A stretch of DNA of 55,460 nucleotides from Cerrena zonata. Lineage: Eukaryota; Basidiomycota; Agaricomycetes; Polyporales; Cerrenaceae. Below are positions 12,386-25,050 of the stretch, piece after piece. Both the position numbers and the translations under genes were made by a program. Under the pieces are notes generated by a model that was not told the DNA's origin, did not search any database, and worked only from the letters and a program-made list of their open reading frames with translations. The number at the start of each line of letters is the position of its first letter. The stretch's first letter is position 1. Location: positions 1-55,460 of the forward strand of contig JASBNA010000122.1 in assembly GCA_038087015.1 (NCBI GenBank), in the 5' to 3' direction.

Positions 12386-15300
12386 ATGGCCCTCTCAAAT
12401 CCTCACCAACATATAGTCTCCCATTCTAATGAATGGCCTACTGCCATTAGCATATTGGCGCAAAGCCTCAGTAAGCCCTTGTCTATCCCACAATCCTCCG
12501 GGCTCTCGCACAACATTCCAGCAATAGTACATCAACTCATAGCGAATCAACATACTCAAGACCCTACTCTTACACCAGAGGCTGGAAAGAATGATCTGAG
12601 CTCAGCCCTCGGTGCTATTCTTGCTCTTCTTACACAACTTGGGCAATTGGATGCGAAAACACCTGCGTGGCAATCTCTTCTGACCTGCTTGTTGAGTACA
12701 CTGTGCCGACTCCTTTATCAAGATGCTCATATTCTGTATGTACGCGCTATATGATTTTACACGCCGCCGCTCTAATTTTTCATTCTCAGCCTAGACGTAC
12801 CATTCTACCTTGCTCGGACTCAGCATAACCTTGATTCTTTTTATGATCGAGGAACAATGGTCGATGGTCAGGCTCTATTCATTGGATCCCGATGTTCGAA
12901 TTCCCTCAATTGGCACACATGGGGAACTGAACCTGAGATCTTGCCTCCCCGTCCTGAGGGGTGCGCTATTTACCACGCCCCATCAACGGACTCTGAATTT
13001 TCCTTCGAGGAGGACTCGGAACCATCTGTGTCTTACACGGGGGAGCTAAGTGGGAGCACGACTAGCGATGAAGCCGATGGGGATGATAATGGTGAAGTTG
13101 AAACCTCCACCAGCGAAAATGACGGAAGTCAGAGTGGTAAAACTGGGACTTACGATAGCGAAAGTGACGAGAGTCAATGTTATGAAGATTACGAAGACGA
13201 TGAAGACGGTGAAGATGATGAAGATGATGAAAGGATTCAGATACGACCACCTGCTTGGTATCCACGTCTACCTTGTGATTCATACATCGTTCCCGACTCC
13301 CCTTTCAAGCGAAGTATGGAACTACCATTTTTTGTTGCTTCAGATCCCGATTCTCTCATCCAGCTGATGACGAGTATACTCTATCAACGATATACATGGT
13401 GTATTGATGCACCTTTGGTCGGTCTCGAAATATTCTCTGGTAGTCCAGTGGTACGAACTCACATCGGATGGTTAGAGTGCCATGGCGATGAAGCAGTAAG
13501 TACAGTATTTTCAAGTCGTTTCATTATTCTGATCTTATCCCGTAGCCTGCTGTGCACATATCGCGGGCGGCTCGTGAAACAAAGTCATCGCCAGCCTTGG
13601 GTATCTACGACATGACGAATCCGTTAGACTCATGGGCCTTCGTACAGTTTATTCTTAGTCTTCAAGACCAGGTAAATGCGATTGCATCCGTAATGGGTGC
13701 ACCAGAGGTTAGAGACTTCTGTTGGAGACTTGACCATGTCAACCCTATAGCAGATATTGACGACAATTGCTACCATCGATCGGTGGTACATTGGCTAAGC
13801 AGATGCTCGTCTCAATTCGAAGACACGCCGTTGTAAGTTGTTACTGGTATTGTAACACAGAGAAGATGGTGATACTCATTTCTACTTTCCATTTCCATGT
13901 ACAGGTCATCGTCAGCGTCTGACATGCCATATGATGGCAGTGAAGAACACTTTCAAATTGCACTCAAACCTCTACTCATCAGGGATTGGTACGATTTCGG
14001 ACTTACAATGGTGTATTTGCCTTCATTAAACCGCAACTAGGGGATGGGATATGCTAACGTCAGATGTACCGTCCTCAAAAAGTGTTCTATTTGAACGATG
14101 GGTAGAGATTATCCCCCTTGCAGCACCTTCTCGGGAATTTACTTCATACAATACTATACGGAGTATGATATCACTTTACGACGACTTGACCAAATTATCT
14201 TTCTTACCAAAGTGGAATTTCGAGGTATGTACGATAACATTGTTTCCAGACTGATAGCTGATTTAAATTTAGAATCCGAACACCGATGCTAAATGCAGCG
14301 TCTTCTTACGTCCTAAGTTGAACCAGCTTCTGATGTGCCACAATGAGAAACTTGGCTTGGTACAGAGCGAAAGTAGAAGCCATGTCCTGGATAATGACCT
14401 TGCCGCTATAGTGGAAGACCGACTAGACCTGATTCTCCTCCCGACAACATGGAATACTCCAACTGATACAGGGTGTCATCATAATGAACGTATAGATCGT
14501 CACCACATTTGGAACCTCCTGGTTACCTCATTCTACGTAGGACACGACGAAGTTATCGGGCGTGATATACGGTATCATTATCAATTGAATACGCTCAGAT
14601 GGCTTGCTAATGACAGATTGCAGGTTCGATGTTGATATAAGGCTTTCTAGAAATCGTCTAACGGACTTACTCCAAGATACTGCAAACCAGAACCAGCCAC
14701 TCGTGAACGTCAAGACCACAGTTGACTTATTTGCACACAACATGACCAGGCGTGCGTGGGACTATATCGAAAGAGAGACACGTTACTATATGTATGTGAA
14801 TGCAGTCAGGGTTAAAAGAGAAGAGGAGCGAGCATGGGCAAACGAGGACCGAGATTATGCTTGCTGCTCGTGGAGTCGTTCGACTCAGGAGCCTCTGTAC
14901 GGCACATGTGACATTGTTACGCTTCGGCATGCGTTCGTTAAGGTTCCAAGACCTGTCGACCACGGTGTTGTGTCTTTACCCTTTCCTGCAGACCTTACCT
15001 TTTTGACTAACCCTGCAGAAACAGTACGTCTTTCGGAAGTTTCAACCATAAGTCATTGATTTATACCAATAAACAGGTCATAGATAATGAATGTCTCTCG
15101 TCTGCTTCACCGGAACCTTTGCTACTGCCTACCATCCTATTCGTCTCTCAGCAGCCAGGTCATGACAGAAATAGCGCATCAAATCGGCTTCGTATCTTCC
15201 TGACATCTGCGGTCGACATGTATGCTCATCTTGGTATCAAGGACCTCCCTGTATGGGGTGTATACATCATGTGCAACATGACATGTAGCATTATACTCGT

Positions 15301-15726
15301 GTTTAGGTCATCGGAGGACGATGTGAGTCATGGTGTTTATCCTTCCTCGCCACCATCTTACCTCTGACCCACTAAATCTAGGAAACATATATATTTGATG
15401 ACAAGCCACACTCCTATAATCTCTCAGATCCCTTCTCGGCTCTGCAATTTGCCATATTTCTTCTTCGTATTCGAAAAGAATCTCCTCCACTGCGGGTTCC
15501 CCACCCTACTTACCCCATAGAATCTGATCTGAACCCGCCTTCTGACTGGGTGGAGGCCCCGCTTGTCGTCGAAAACAACTGTGGGTTCGCAAGTGTTCCG
15601 TGGTCGAAGTGGACAAACGCTAGCCAGGACCCGGTCCCAGATGCATATAGAGTTCCGTTGGAAGCTCCAAGGGTCCTTCGTTTATCCATGTCAACGGAGA
15701 CGTTGTACAAATATTGTGAAGCGTAG
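12386..15726 (+). CDS. Unrecognised 966-aa basidiomycete protein with acidic segment
   Basis: Nine exons fit with consistent phase: 12386-12735, 12790-13495, 13546-13832, 13905-13988, 14041-14224, 14273-14571, 14624-15023, 15077-15322, 15382-15726. I do not recognise the family. The N-terminal 120 residues are helical-looking and rich in Leu, Ser and Gln. A strongly acidic Ser/Asp/Glu-rich stretch (about residues 184-262) contains runs such as 'EDYEDDEDGEDDEDDE'. The rest is globular-looking, with many Trp, Asp and Pro residues and no clear membrane segment or signal peptide. The C-terminal exon has 'DPFSALQFAIFLLRIRKESP'. The start ATG at 12386 follows an untranslated stretch containing a relic of another gene. 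Intron 6 has a plausible branch site ('gctaatgac') before its acceptor. The consistent nine-exon model argues for a real gene; the function is unknown. Confidence 0.75.
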
Positions 15727-16041
15727 GGACTCGGAAATCAAAACGGCAGCACGAGGTGTGCTATGTATAGGGTTCTGACAAAACATGAAGCTCTTATAGC
15801 AAACAGCAGTCACGTCATCCCAACTCCAAAATGTGTGCTAACATGAGTATTAGTTATATTCTCATATCTTGTTATGACTGCATAGATGACTAAGTACTAG
15901 TAGCATAGGTACTTAGGCGGGCAAATGTTTGACATGCAAATAGACGGCTCCCCGCACAATACATACAATACAATATTTTTATATGCGGGCCTCAATGTGG
16001 AATGGCTGCGTTCAGCGTACCATATCATTACCAAATGTACG
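15727..16041. other. Intergenic gap between convergent genes
   Basis: About 315 bp between the converging 966-aa gene and KL1. AT-rich; no gene or element recognised. Confidence 0.5.
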
Positions 16042-17509
16042 TTATCCTGAAAACTGCTCCTGGGAGCTGGCTCCAAAAGAGTAGGTTATAAAATATGGTT
16101 CCCAATCGTCGTCATATGTCTTGAATTTTGTATAGACAGGTGGCGGCTGTTTGGCGATAAATGATGAAGGAAGGCCCGACCACCTATTGTAGGCTTGCCA
16201 TGGACGGTATTTCTCCGCAAACACTCCCACAGGTGTACTATTGACACGTGTGGCAAGGCATTCAGGACTGAGTTGTGTTTCTAGCTCTGTGAAAGCACGA
16301 AGGGCTTCCTCAGCAGTATAGCGAGCAGATACATCGGGTGTAATCATGCGGTCAAGGAATGGCGCCAATGGATTAACCAGAGCTGTTAAGTGCTGCGGTA
16401 CGGACATCAATGATACCGAATTCATACAAGAAAGTCAAATATACCCCAATGAGTTCGCAGAGCACTCCACCCAAGCAGGCGACGTCGAACGCAAACGGGT
16501 CGTAGAATGGTTCACCATCTGAGCCATCAGGTGGTTGATATTCATATGTCCCAAAATTAGATTCTTCCGACGGTAGCAATCGTTCTTCTGGGAGTGTGTC
16601 TGGCGAAAACATGATCGAGAGGCCGAAATCAGCAAGTGCGAATCTGGCGTGTCCTGAATCGAGAAACGGCCGCAGATCCACCAACATATTTGGAGCAAAA
16701 CCGTTTACAAGAATGTTATCAGGTCGTATGTCCTATCAATAATACGTGTTAGGCCTTGAAAGCACGATAGATGTGAAGCACGGCAACAAGCTTACCCTGT
16801 GCACAATGAGATTTCTGTGTAAGAAGACAAGGCCCTAGAAAGACAGTTCAAACTACATGTATGAGATGAAAAAAGGGGACGAACCTTGAGCAAAGACGTC
16901 ACAAAATGGAACACGTTGCGCACATCATTGAAGCCCCATCGCTCTAAGCCCACTATGCACCCCCACCTATTGTCGAGTGAGATAAGATAATGCATTCATC
17001 CATTCAGGTAGACACTCTTACCTAGGCATTACAACGAACGACCATATCTCATCGAATGCAAGGATCTCCAAGACGGGGATTGTCATATTAAGTTCGTCTC
17101 GTAGGGCCATCTCTGTCGTGAGATGTTGGAATATCAGTAGCTCATACCCTCCTGTCGGTACGACTTTAATGACTACATCTTGGTTATCTCTGTTCACTGC
17201 AGGAAAGACAGAGCACTGTCGGCAAGTTAGCGACCAGGTTGACTTCACCATACACATGTTCAATACCTGGGCACCAAATTTGGTTCGGCCTGTTTCAATG
17301 ACGTAGGCATGAGGGAACTTCGCTGACTGGTCACCCATATCAGCCGTTCTGAAGAGCGAAGCATGTCCGTTTGGATCTCGAGGATAGAGTGAGTACCCTT
17401 GAGATTCGAACCATGGTGCCAGCAAGCTATACAGCTTCCGACCCTCTGCTGGAAATGGTGACAGCTCTCTCAGCTCATCTGGAATTACTGGAACGCTGCT
17501 TGAATGCAT
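16042..17509 (-). CDS. KL1: protein-kinase-like protein
   Basis: Six exons (complement): 17509-17267, 17215-17022, 16966-16885, 16834-16796, 16732-16445, 16392-16042; 398 aa. N-terminal 'LLAPWFESQGYSLYPRD' segment, then 'FPAVNRDNQDVVIKV' with the presumed ATP-binding Lys98, 'VMPR' at the hinge-like position, 'LHRNLIVHRDIRPDNIL' (catalytic Asp187, Asn192), 'LADFGLS' (DFG Asp221), 'DPFAFDVACLGGVLCELIG' resembling the alpha-F/G region, and 'ITPDVSARYTAEEALRAF' resembling subdomain XI. No Gly-rich loop is visible. All catalytic residues are present, so activity is possible but not shown. Intron 4 splits HR from D. It starts about 200 bp from KL2 and is transcribed divergently. Its closest relative by eye is KL9 ('SQGYSLYPRD', 'DIRPDNIL.N', 'DDDW.PYF' tail). 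Confidence 0.85.
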
Positions 17510-17708
17510 TGTGTTGCTCAATGGCGTATACGTTACAGTGGCCTACAGTACCGTACGTTCCAGAGCTACCAGTTTGGGTTACACCGTCACGACAGCGTTG
17601 ACTTGGTATTGGACGGCAACTGGACTCGGAAATTACCGCGATTCCAGGAATGAGGCGTATATGGTACATGTACTCAAATTCGAGGTTTCTCTTTTCGACC
17701 ACTCGGAA

Positions 17709-19259
17709 ATGGACTTCACTCTGGGCGTTGACCTTGAGGCGGCCTCCTCCTCTGCCGCAAATAAACACCCGTCAAAGATTGATATCAAGAACTCACCGGA
17801 GCTATGGGGGGCACACAATACGATCAAACTCTGGAAGGCTTTATCTCCGTGGTTCGAGAGTGTGGGTTACATCCTGTATCCCCTCGATGAAAAAGTCACT
17901 CTTCGCTAGATACTATCTGAAGAGGAGAAATATACTCTCATAGATATTCCTGCTTCCTATCCATACGCTTACTGCTCTGGAAAACAACCGAAGGAACGAG
18001 CGTTCGGATGCAGCGTATGTGTACTAACTGGAGCACTGGCATTGCGGCTGAATGTTTTGCTTATGCTTTACTCAAGTTCGGAATCACAGCAGCTGTGAAC
18101 TCATTACGCAGAGATGTTGTTATCAAGATACTTCAGCATGGTTTCCCTGAGTTAGTTATTTTCAAGAAGCTGGCTTTAGAACCGACCCGCTCTCATCCCT
18201 TGAATTATACGATACCGATCCTTGACATACTGGAATATGACGAGAACTATTCGTTCGCTGTAATGCCCAGGTAACTGACCTCCTCTCGATTGCTCTGATA
18301 TTATTGTATGCCTGACGTGAGACCAGATGGGGTGACATTTCACCAGTTTTCACAATTGGTTTCGATTGTCTCGCAACTGGTTTCAAACTTATGAAGGACA
18401 TGCTTAAGGTACATTTGATCACGAAGATCATCTGTTGACATTCGACGCTAAACGAAAAACAGGCATTATCATTCCTCCACCAGAACCTCATTGCACATCG
18501 AGTGAGTACATTCCCCGAATATCGCCTGACTCTCGATTTATACAAACACAGGATATTCACCCACACAACATCCTTATCAATTATCAATACTCACGCGACT
18601 TCCCAAATTCACCTCCATTCTTTTCGAAGGACCGAAAAGAAACACGTTTTGCGCTTTGCGACTTTGGGATCTCTGTGATGTTCTCTCCTGACGTCCCTCC
18701 TTCTGAACGGATGTGTCCTGTGGAACAAAGCGAATGGGGAATCTTTGAGTATCATCCACCCGATGTTTGCGAGGGTCAAGTTGTTTACGATCCTTTCCCA
18801 TATGATGTTGCCTGCCTCGGAGGTGTTTTCTGCCAACTGGTCGGAGTGGGTCCTTTGTATTTCATCGTTCTTCATAATTGAACACTCACAATCCACCTTT
18901 GCGATACTATTGTATAGAACATGACCCCCAATGTGCCTACTCTGGCCCCATTTCTTGACCATCTCATCACGCCTGATATAGCTGATCGATATACTGCAGC
19001 TCAAGCACTGGATGCTTTCATCGAACTAAAGGGCAGCTTGAACCCCTATTTTCTTTCTTCCACACCTCCTCCGCCCCCAATGACTCTGGGAGACGCATGG
19101 CAGGATTATGATCGGTGGAAAGGACTTCCAGATGATTTTGTGAAGAAATATACCCCTGTTCGTCCAAAGCGGAAGATTCAATACGTTGTGGAGGTCGATG
19201 GGAAAAGTTCGATATTTGTGGATAGTAAGTTATGCTGTGGCAGAGCTGATACTCCTTGA
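17709..19259 (+). pseudogene. KL2: protein-kinase-like gene with in-frame stop
   Basis: Exons by homology: 17709-18014, 18077-18270, 18327-18408, 18463-18501, 18552-18845, 18918-19259; 418 codons. The ATG gives MDFTLGVDLEAAS. 'LSPWFESVGYILYPLD' is followed by an in-frame TAG at 17907-17909, after which the same frame continues with the conserved 'SEEEKYTLIDIPASYPYAY'. The stop cannot be removed by an intron of normal size (the only candidate would be 34 nt). Downstream everything is intact: 'DVVIKI' (Lys119), HRDIHPHN (Asp208), 'LCDFGIS' (Asp244), 'DPFPYDVACLGGVFCQLVG', 'ITPDIADRYTAAQALDAF'. A single recent nonsense mutation, a sequencing error or readthrough would all fit. Related to KL3, KL4 and KL7 ('GFDCL.T' exon 3). 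Confidence 0.75.
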
Positions 19260-19603
19260 GTCTCCCCATTATTTTATACGGCGGGGCGGGGCAAAATGCA
19301 CACTGGTGGCTTCTATATCTTTGTTTGGATATTCTTTTTTGTTTCCATCATCCTGACGTAGTACTTGGATGTCCGACATGATGTAGCCGCAAAATGATGT
19401 CGATAATAATCGAGAAATGTATCTTACAAGACAAAACTAGGCTTCTTCCTGTTCCTCCCCTTTCCACTAAGGACGTTCTGATTTCATCATGCCACGTTCA
19501 GCCTCGAGATTGACGAGTTACTCGATTGGCAGTCGCGAAGTTTGGACAGACGGATATATGACTCCCCACAAGTAGTATACCTATATAAAACTTAATAGGC
19601 CAT
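19260..19603. other. Intergenic gap between convergent genes
   Basis: About 344 bp between the stop codons of KL2 and the monooxygenase. Nothing recognised beyond likely 3' UTR sequence. Confidence 0.5.
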
Positions 19604-21861
19604 CTACGCGCGTCGTCTCTCCTCTCTCTCCTCCTTCAATCCCTTCAGTTCGTCCAGGTCCATCGGTTTGAAGACCCACGTGAGCCAATTTCCCCCACTA
19701 CGCCAAATTTGAAGACCCATATCTTCAAGAAGAGTCGCACATGCTTGAGGCCAACTACGTCCGAGGTAGAGAAGATTAGATAAATAGAAGTGTGGTCATA
19801 AGATTGTCAACGAGGGACACACCTCCAAAATGCTACATCGGCACAATAACTTTCGTTAATACCTCCAACGCCTAATATCCCAGGGTACCTTTTACATAGC
19901 CAAGCTCCGTTCCTTTCTGCGCTCCTCATTGCCTTCTCTGGTGTAGAAGGTAGACGGAGGAAGGGGTCAGCAAGGAAGTATGAGGATATCCAATGCGCCG
20001 CGACAGTGTAAGTGTACCCATTATTTGTCGTAAACTAGTTGAAGTAAAATTGATCAATAATCGACACAAATAGCAAGAAAGGGAAAGGGATACGTACGAT
20101 AGCACCATTGATAGCAAAGTCCCTATTAAGGATATTATTTGCGGGAACTAGGCCGCGGTAAATACATGCAGCTTCTATTGTTCGTTGAGCTGTACTACGT
20201 TCAAGAGTGGTATAGGCATCCCATTCATCGACATGGTTTCCATAAGGAATAGGGTATTTGTTGAGACCCAAGTCTGCCAATGTATCCGCTGCGAACCAAG
20301 GTCGTATCAAAACATGAGAAAATTAATTAATCAACAGAATCTCACCATCGAATAGCGCCTCCCATGAACTTCTAAAACCAGTCGCAAGCACCACAGCATT
20401 CGCATCCAATGACAGTCCGTTATTCAGTTTTATCTTGACTTGCTTGTCAACAGCCGACCGCTCGTATTCGATTGCTCTTGCGGGCGCGACAACTTCGATT
20501 TTTCCTGCATTGACAAGAGCATGGAAACCATTAGGTCGACCAACGCCTTCATCATTGGTCCTCACGCCGTAAAAGAGTGAATGTGTGTGACGCAAAGGAG
20601 ATTCATGAGGAACACCAAGGGAGAAGAACTATAAGATTATCAGGTAAATTAAGGGCGAGGAAATGGAAATGACGCACAGAACTCCAGGAGAGGAAGCCCC
20701 AGAGGGCTTTGGTGATTAAACTTCCCAGATAGGTTGTGTGTAAAAATCGTCTATTGAAATGGCGTATTAGCCCGTATATTGAGAATTTTGCGACGAGAGG
20801 AGAGATAGCTTACTCAAGTTTGGTACGTAGTTCGACATGAGGTGAGATGATGGGAAGAAACCTTCAAGTCCAAAAAAAATATGATTTAGTCCTTAGATTG
20901 AAACGGAGGGCCATGGAGCTTATTAACCTGCTTTTACGAATGAATGGCGGCAGCGGAATCGGTGCAGCAATGATAGCATCGGCAGTTTCGAAAACCACTT
21001 GTACGCGTCTTCCTCTATTCGCCAAGTGACTCGCAACACTATCCAACAAGAAAGGATCATCAATATTAGCATATCTTAAAACAGATTCATTCGTAGTTAC
21101 TCACTCTTGGGCAGACTTACCACCGCCAATGACCACCACAGGTGTCTTCATCAGAGTGTGTTGCGTTGAGGATAGTGGTAATATTAGAAGCAAACTCCGA
21201 ACTATGAATAATGGGACCTTCAAAGCCCGCCTTTCTGGCAGTCACAGACGAAAGTAGATCGGGGATGTGCGGGTTGCTACACCCCTTACGAACGACACGT
21301 CAAGCCGTGTATAGACCAGAATATGGACGGGAAACTTACCCCAGAGCAAAGTACAACCTTGTCATATTCCACCTCACTCGTGCTTCCATCTCGTTCATCA
21401 CGAATCGTTATTACCCACCGGGAGCCGCTTTTTGAGTTTGAGTTCGAGTTCGATCTTCGAAGACGAAGTGCTTCTACTTGATATCTTATTCTTCCTTTTA
21501 GGAAGTGATCGGCGAAACTTTCCATGTACGTCTGCATATCATCTCCAGATAGCCGCCCACCCGTCGCCTTAGAATTCGATGGAGGAAGCATCGGAAGGGG
21601 AGGAAATCTAAATTCGCCATGCACACTGTAGCATGACTCAGTAATCCGTATTTCGAATAATATTAGCCTGCAAGAACGTACTTACTTATTAATAGTCAGG
21701 CCAGGGTATACCTTCTGAGCTGCCCAAACACCGCCTGATGACGAATCTCTGGTAAGAATCTCAACATGTTGAAACCCATCCTGAATCAGAGTGTGTGCGG
21801 TGATTAGACCCGCTGCACCAGAACCTATGATACAGATTTTGGAAGATCGAAGCTCAGTCAT
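19604..21861 (-). CDS. Flavin-containing monooxygenase-like FAD/NAD(P)H oxidoreductase
   Basis: Ten exons (complement): 21861-21686, 21625-21340, 21284-21105, 21038-20928, 20861-20814, 20750-20678, 20628-20346, 20288-20098, 20034-19823, 19754-19604; about 569 aa. Seen: N-terminal FAD Rossmann motif 'CIIGSGAAG' (residues 10-18), the FMO-type signature 'FEGPIIHSSEF' (F.G...H...F), a second dinucleotide motif 'VVVIGGGKSAQD', and 'VVLATGFRSSWE' near residue 370. The family oxygenates soft heteroatoms or ketones using NADPH and O2; the substrate here is unknown. Oddity: in exon 3, near 21150, the frame shifts by one nucleotide between 'ITTILNATHS' and 'MKTPVVVIGGG'. The flanking phases only close if 1 nt is removed, so the gene may be a young pseudogene or carry a sequence error. 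Confidence 0.8.
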
Positions 21862-23267
21862 CGAGATGGTAGTTCACGAAGGTCTGTGCACCGACAAAGG
21901 CCGAAAACATCGCTTGCGGAGTTTTTATGGGCGTCGGTTGATAGTCACTAGGTCTAAGGTGGTCGACGGGATGCCAACTGGAGTAAAACGAAGATTGTGA
22001 ACGGGATCCCATGTGATGGAGCTCGGCGCAAAGCAGGACCTTGTTCAATATGGTACTAACCATGGTTAAGAGATATCGATTCCATGGAGTACACAGTACA
22101 CCATAGGTACTAGTAGTCTTACTAGATAAAGATATAATTTCTAGAGCTGTTCGTAGTAGACGTATGTTGTAAATGTAAGTCATGCCAGTGCCAACCGTTT
22201 TTGCCAGGTCGGTCTGGGGACTCTGGGCCGAGTATCAGAGGTAATTGATGCTTAGTCATCGGGATCAACACGTGTATACATCACTTCCGGGCCAATGAAC
22301 CAACTTACTCGTCCATTCAACTAGGTACTACTCTACCAATAGCTTAATTTGAAAGTGGTAGGCATCGCTCTCCACCTAGACTGGCTCTTGAGTACAATGG
22401 ACTGTACTTGGGAAAGTTACTTTCGCTGCTTGAATTTCTCCGCAGTAGAACTCCGACGTCAATCAAGGCATGCAGATGCAGTACCACTGTAGTAGTGAGG
22501 GGAACCTTTGGTGAGTGCAATATTGATATTGTATGTAACCATAGATGAGTGACGGTCAGCGCTATTCCCTTCCTTATCATCTTCGGGGCTTCCGGTTAAG
22601 AATAGAAGCCTCCGATGATCTCATCGCATTGCATTATGAGTTTCTCACTTCACAGGCCTGCGGCCGCCTAGGATGTCCTACATGAGACGCGTACTGGTTC
22701 TTTAGTCCACTGCTTGCGATATGTTATTTGACAACATTTCTGTGTAGAAGATAGGGACACATCCGTCACCTTGGTGAAGACGGTAATCGCAATGATTAGC
22801 TGCCGACCTCTGATTTATGTCCCCGACACCTGTGTCCCGAACTTTCTGTGCTTTTTATTCTAAACCTTCCCCCTTAATTCGTGCGATGCTCCTCGGGCTT
22901 GGTAGGTCCAAGCTGGACTTCGAAACTGATAATGTTGATGTAACTCTTCCTAGAAGCATCTCGCGCCGTTGCATGATGCAATCAACATCTTCTCATGGCC
23001 GTTTTATGCATGGGCATGTCATTCGACGACACGTACGTAGAGATATACTGGCGTTTGCGGTGTCAAATGACTAGCCAGGGTATCAATCGATCTTCACCTT
23101 ACACCCGATCTTTTGATGGGATCTGTCACTCTCTTCTCAATGAACGCCCTGGGTGGGTGGCTAGAACCAAGTATTGGGCATCGGCATCTCAATGGCACGT
23201 CGTACTCCAGTGTATGGTATATAGTCGTGCCCTTTCAAAGCCTCGATCTTCATACTTTCGCCGCAGG
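21862..23267. other. Divergent intergenic region, monooxygenase / DUF6533 gene
   Basis: 1.4 kb with no supported gene. Short open frames lack splice-consistent neighbours. It should contain both promoters; I see no convincing specific element. Confidence 0.45.
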
Positions 23268-25050
23268 ATGGCAGATTTAGGTTTAACAAACGATGAGATT
23301 ACGACATTAGTGTGAGGCCCAGTTCTCAACTCTTCTGAATAGCCCTGACATACTCTCCACTTCTTTAGATTCCAGGTTCGCGCCACGACATGTGCATTCC
23401 TCGCTGGCATTGGTAAGCCGGGCTACTTCCGTAGTGGTATCAAGATTGAACGGTCACTAAGTCGACATCGCTAGTGTGGGTTACGTATGATATCCTTCTG
23501 AACCTGTCTAAGGAAGTAGACTGCGTATGGCGAAGGAAGTTTAGTGGACCCACAGTGCTCTACGTGATTATACGCTACAGTACTTTGGCCAATCTAGGCC
23601 TTGAAGTGTTCCAATCGGGAGCAATGTCCATCAAATCATCGGTTAGTACTCAAATCCGATCGTGATGTCGTATTGACTGTGACACTGACATGAACATTAT
23701 CAGTTTCTGAATCCTGGGGTAGCTAACGCACTCTTGAATCATGAGAGCATTTGCAAAGGAGTAAGCATTTCAACATCATGTACCGCCGTAATTTTGTTTT
23801 CTGCTTTCGCTGGTAGGTGATTAATGATTTCTTAGCTTTCAATCATTAAAACCTATTCTATTTATGCACGTAGCGTTCAACTGCCTACGGATATGGGCTA
23901 CATGTCGCGAGAAATGGGCACCGTTCATTGTCGTTCTTGTCCTGAGTATATTCGTTCCCATACTGAGCATCGTGAGTACTCTACCCTTGCGTGAATTACT
24001 CGTCTCCTAGATGGCCGTGCGTTCTGTCTAGTATCAATACTCGCAACTACGAACATTCTTTGTTTTGACAAGCGGTCCTCTAGCAGGGTGCTTCAACGAG
24101 AACGATTCCCTTCAACCATTCCTTTAGTGAGCTTAGCTTTTCTTTTTCGACGCGTCATCATAACTGATTCCTGTATTAGCTGTACGTCTTAGTCATAACA
24201 CAATTCCGATTGCATCTATACTCAATGGTGCTTTGCTATAGGGTCTGCTATTGCACGGGCTGTTTCAATTACCTCCGACATCGCTGTTCTAGGATGCACT
24301 TGGTGGCATACCGCCCGTTTTCTAAGGGGCCGACCGTCATCCGTCGGTTCACGCCCTCCGTTAACACTTGTTTTGTTTCGTAATGGTATGTAAAGTCTCA
24401 AATCACCTATGATAACTTCTCACAATCACATCTCAGGGTGTTTTCAATTCTCGTACGTGGTTATGTATCACTTCATGATAATAACCAGATGCTAATGCCC
24501 CATCACATAGAATTTTGCTTCTGTTCCACGTTGTTTTCCTGGTACTTGATATCATAGCAGTCCAGGTTCCTGGCCCGGTATGTTCAGAATCTTTGTAGGA
24601 TCACAAAGCTCATTCTAACTACGTTTTAGGCGCAGGGATGGGCTGCCTCCGCATTCGTATACACTAATGAGGGACAAATAGTGTAAGTATCATTCAGTCA
24701 CATGAAAAAGCATCCTACAACGCACTGATGTTCAACCTGATAGTATAACATCGATGCTTCTTTCTCACTTCATCTTGAACTTACGGTCATTCTACGTCGC
24801 CGCAGACCCGGATACTGCAGAAACTCCTTCTCGACTTGTCATTTCCACTGTACGGTTCGCGGACGACTCGCTGGTTGGCAACATGGGTGCACAGCTCAAT
24901 GCTCCGTGGGAGAGTGAAGACGACGGACAAACAATGGTGTTCTCGCACGAGGACGAATTGTCTACGTACGCCAACGAGCATCACGCTAGTACTTTCTATG
25001 AGCCTGGTGAGGCGAGTAATGAAGTCAAAATTGCCCAATGGGAGGCCTAG
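23268..25050 (+). CDS. DUF6533-type multi-pass membrane protein
   Basis: A multi-exon gene starting MADLGLTNDEITTLV at 23268 and ending at TAG 25050 ('KIAQWEA'). Exons 23268-23311, 23369-23412 and 23475-23641 join in phase and give the DUF6533 core 'VTYDILLNLSKEVDCVWRRKF' and 'VLYVIIRYSTLANLGLEVF'. Further hydrophobic segments follow: 'APFIVVLVLSIFVPILSI', 'LLLFHVVFLVLDIIAV', and 'LLSHFILNLRSFYVAADPD', the usual last-helix motif of this family, then an acidic cytosolic tail. The junction between the exon ending at 23760 and the one near 23875 does not close in phase, so middle exons are unresolved. DUF6533 proteins are abundant in Agaricomycetes and of unknown function. Seven membrane segments would be expected; I can place about five. 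Confidence 0.75.

Noticed and set aside
22817..23315. Overlapping open frames upstream of the DUF6533 gene, considered as its N-terminal exon
   Set aside because: The DUF6533 product has a good start at 23268 and the upstream frames contain no hydrophobic segment.
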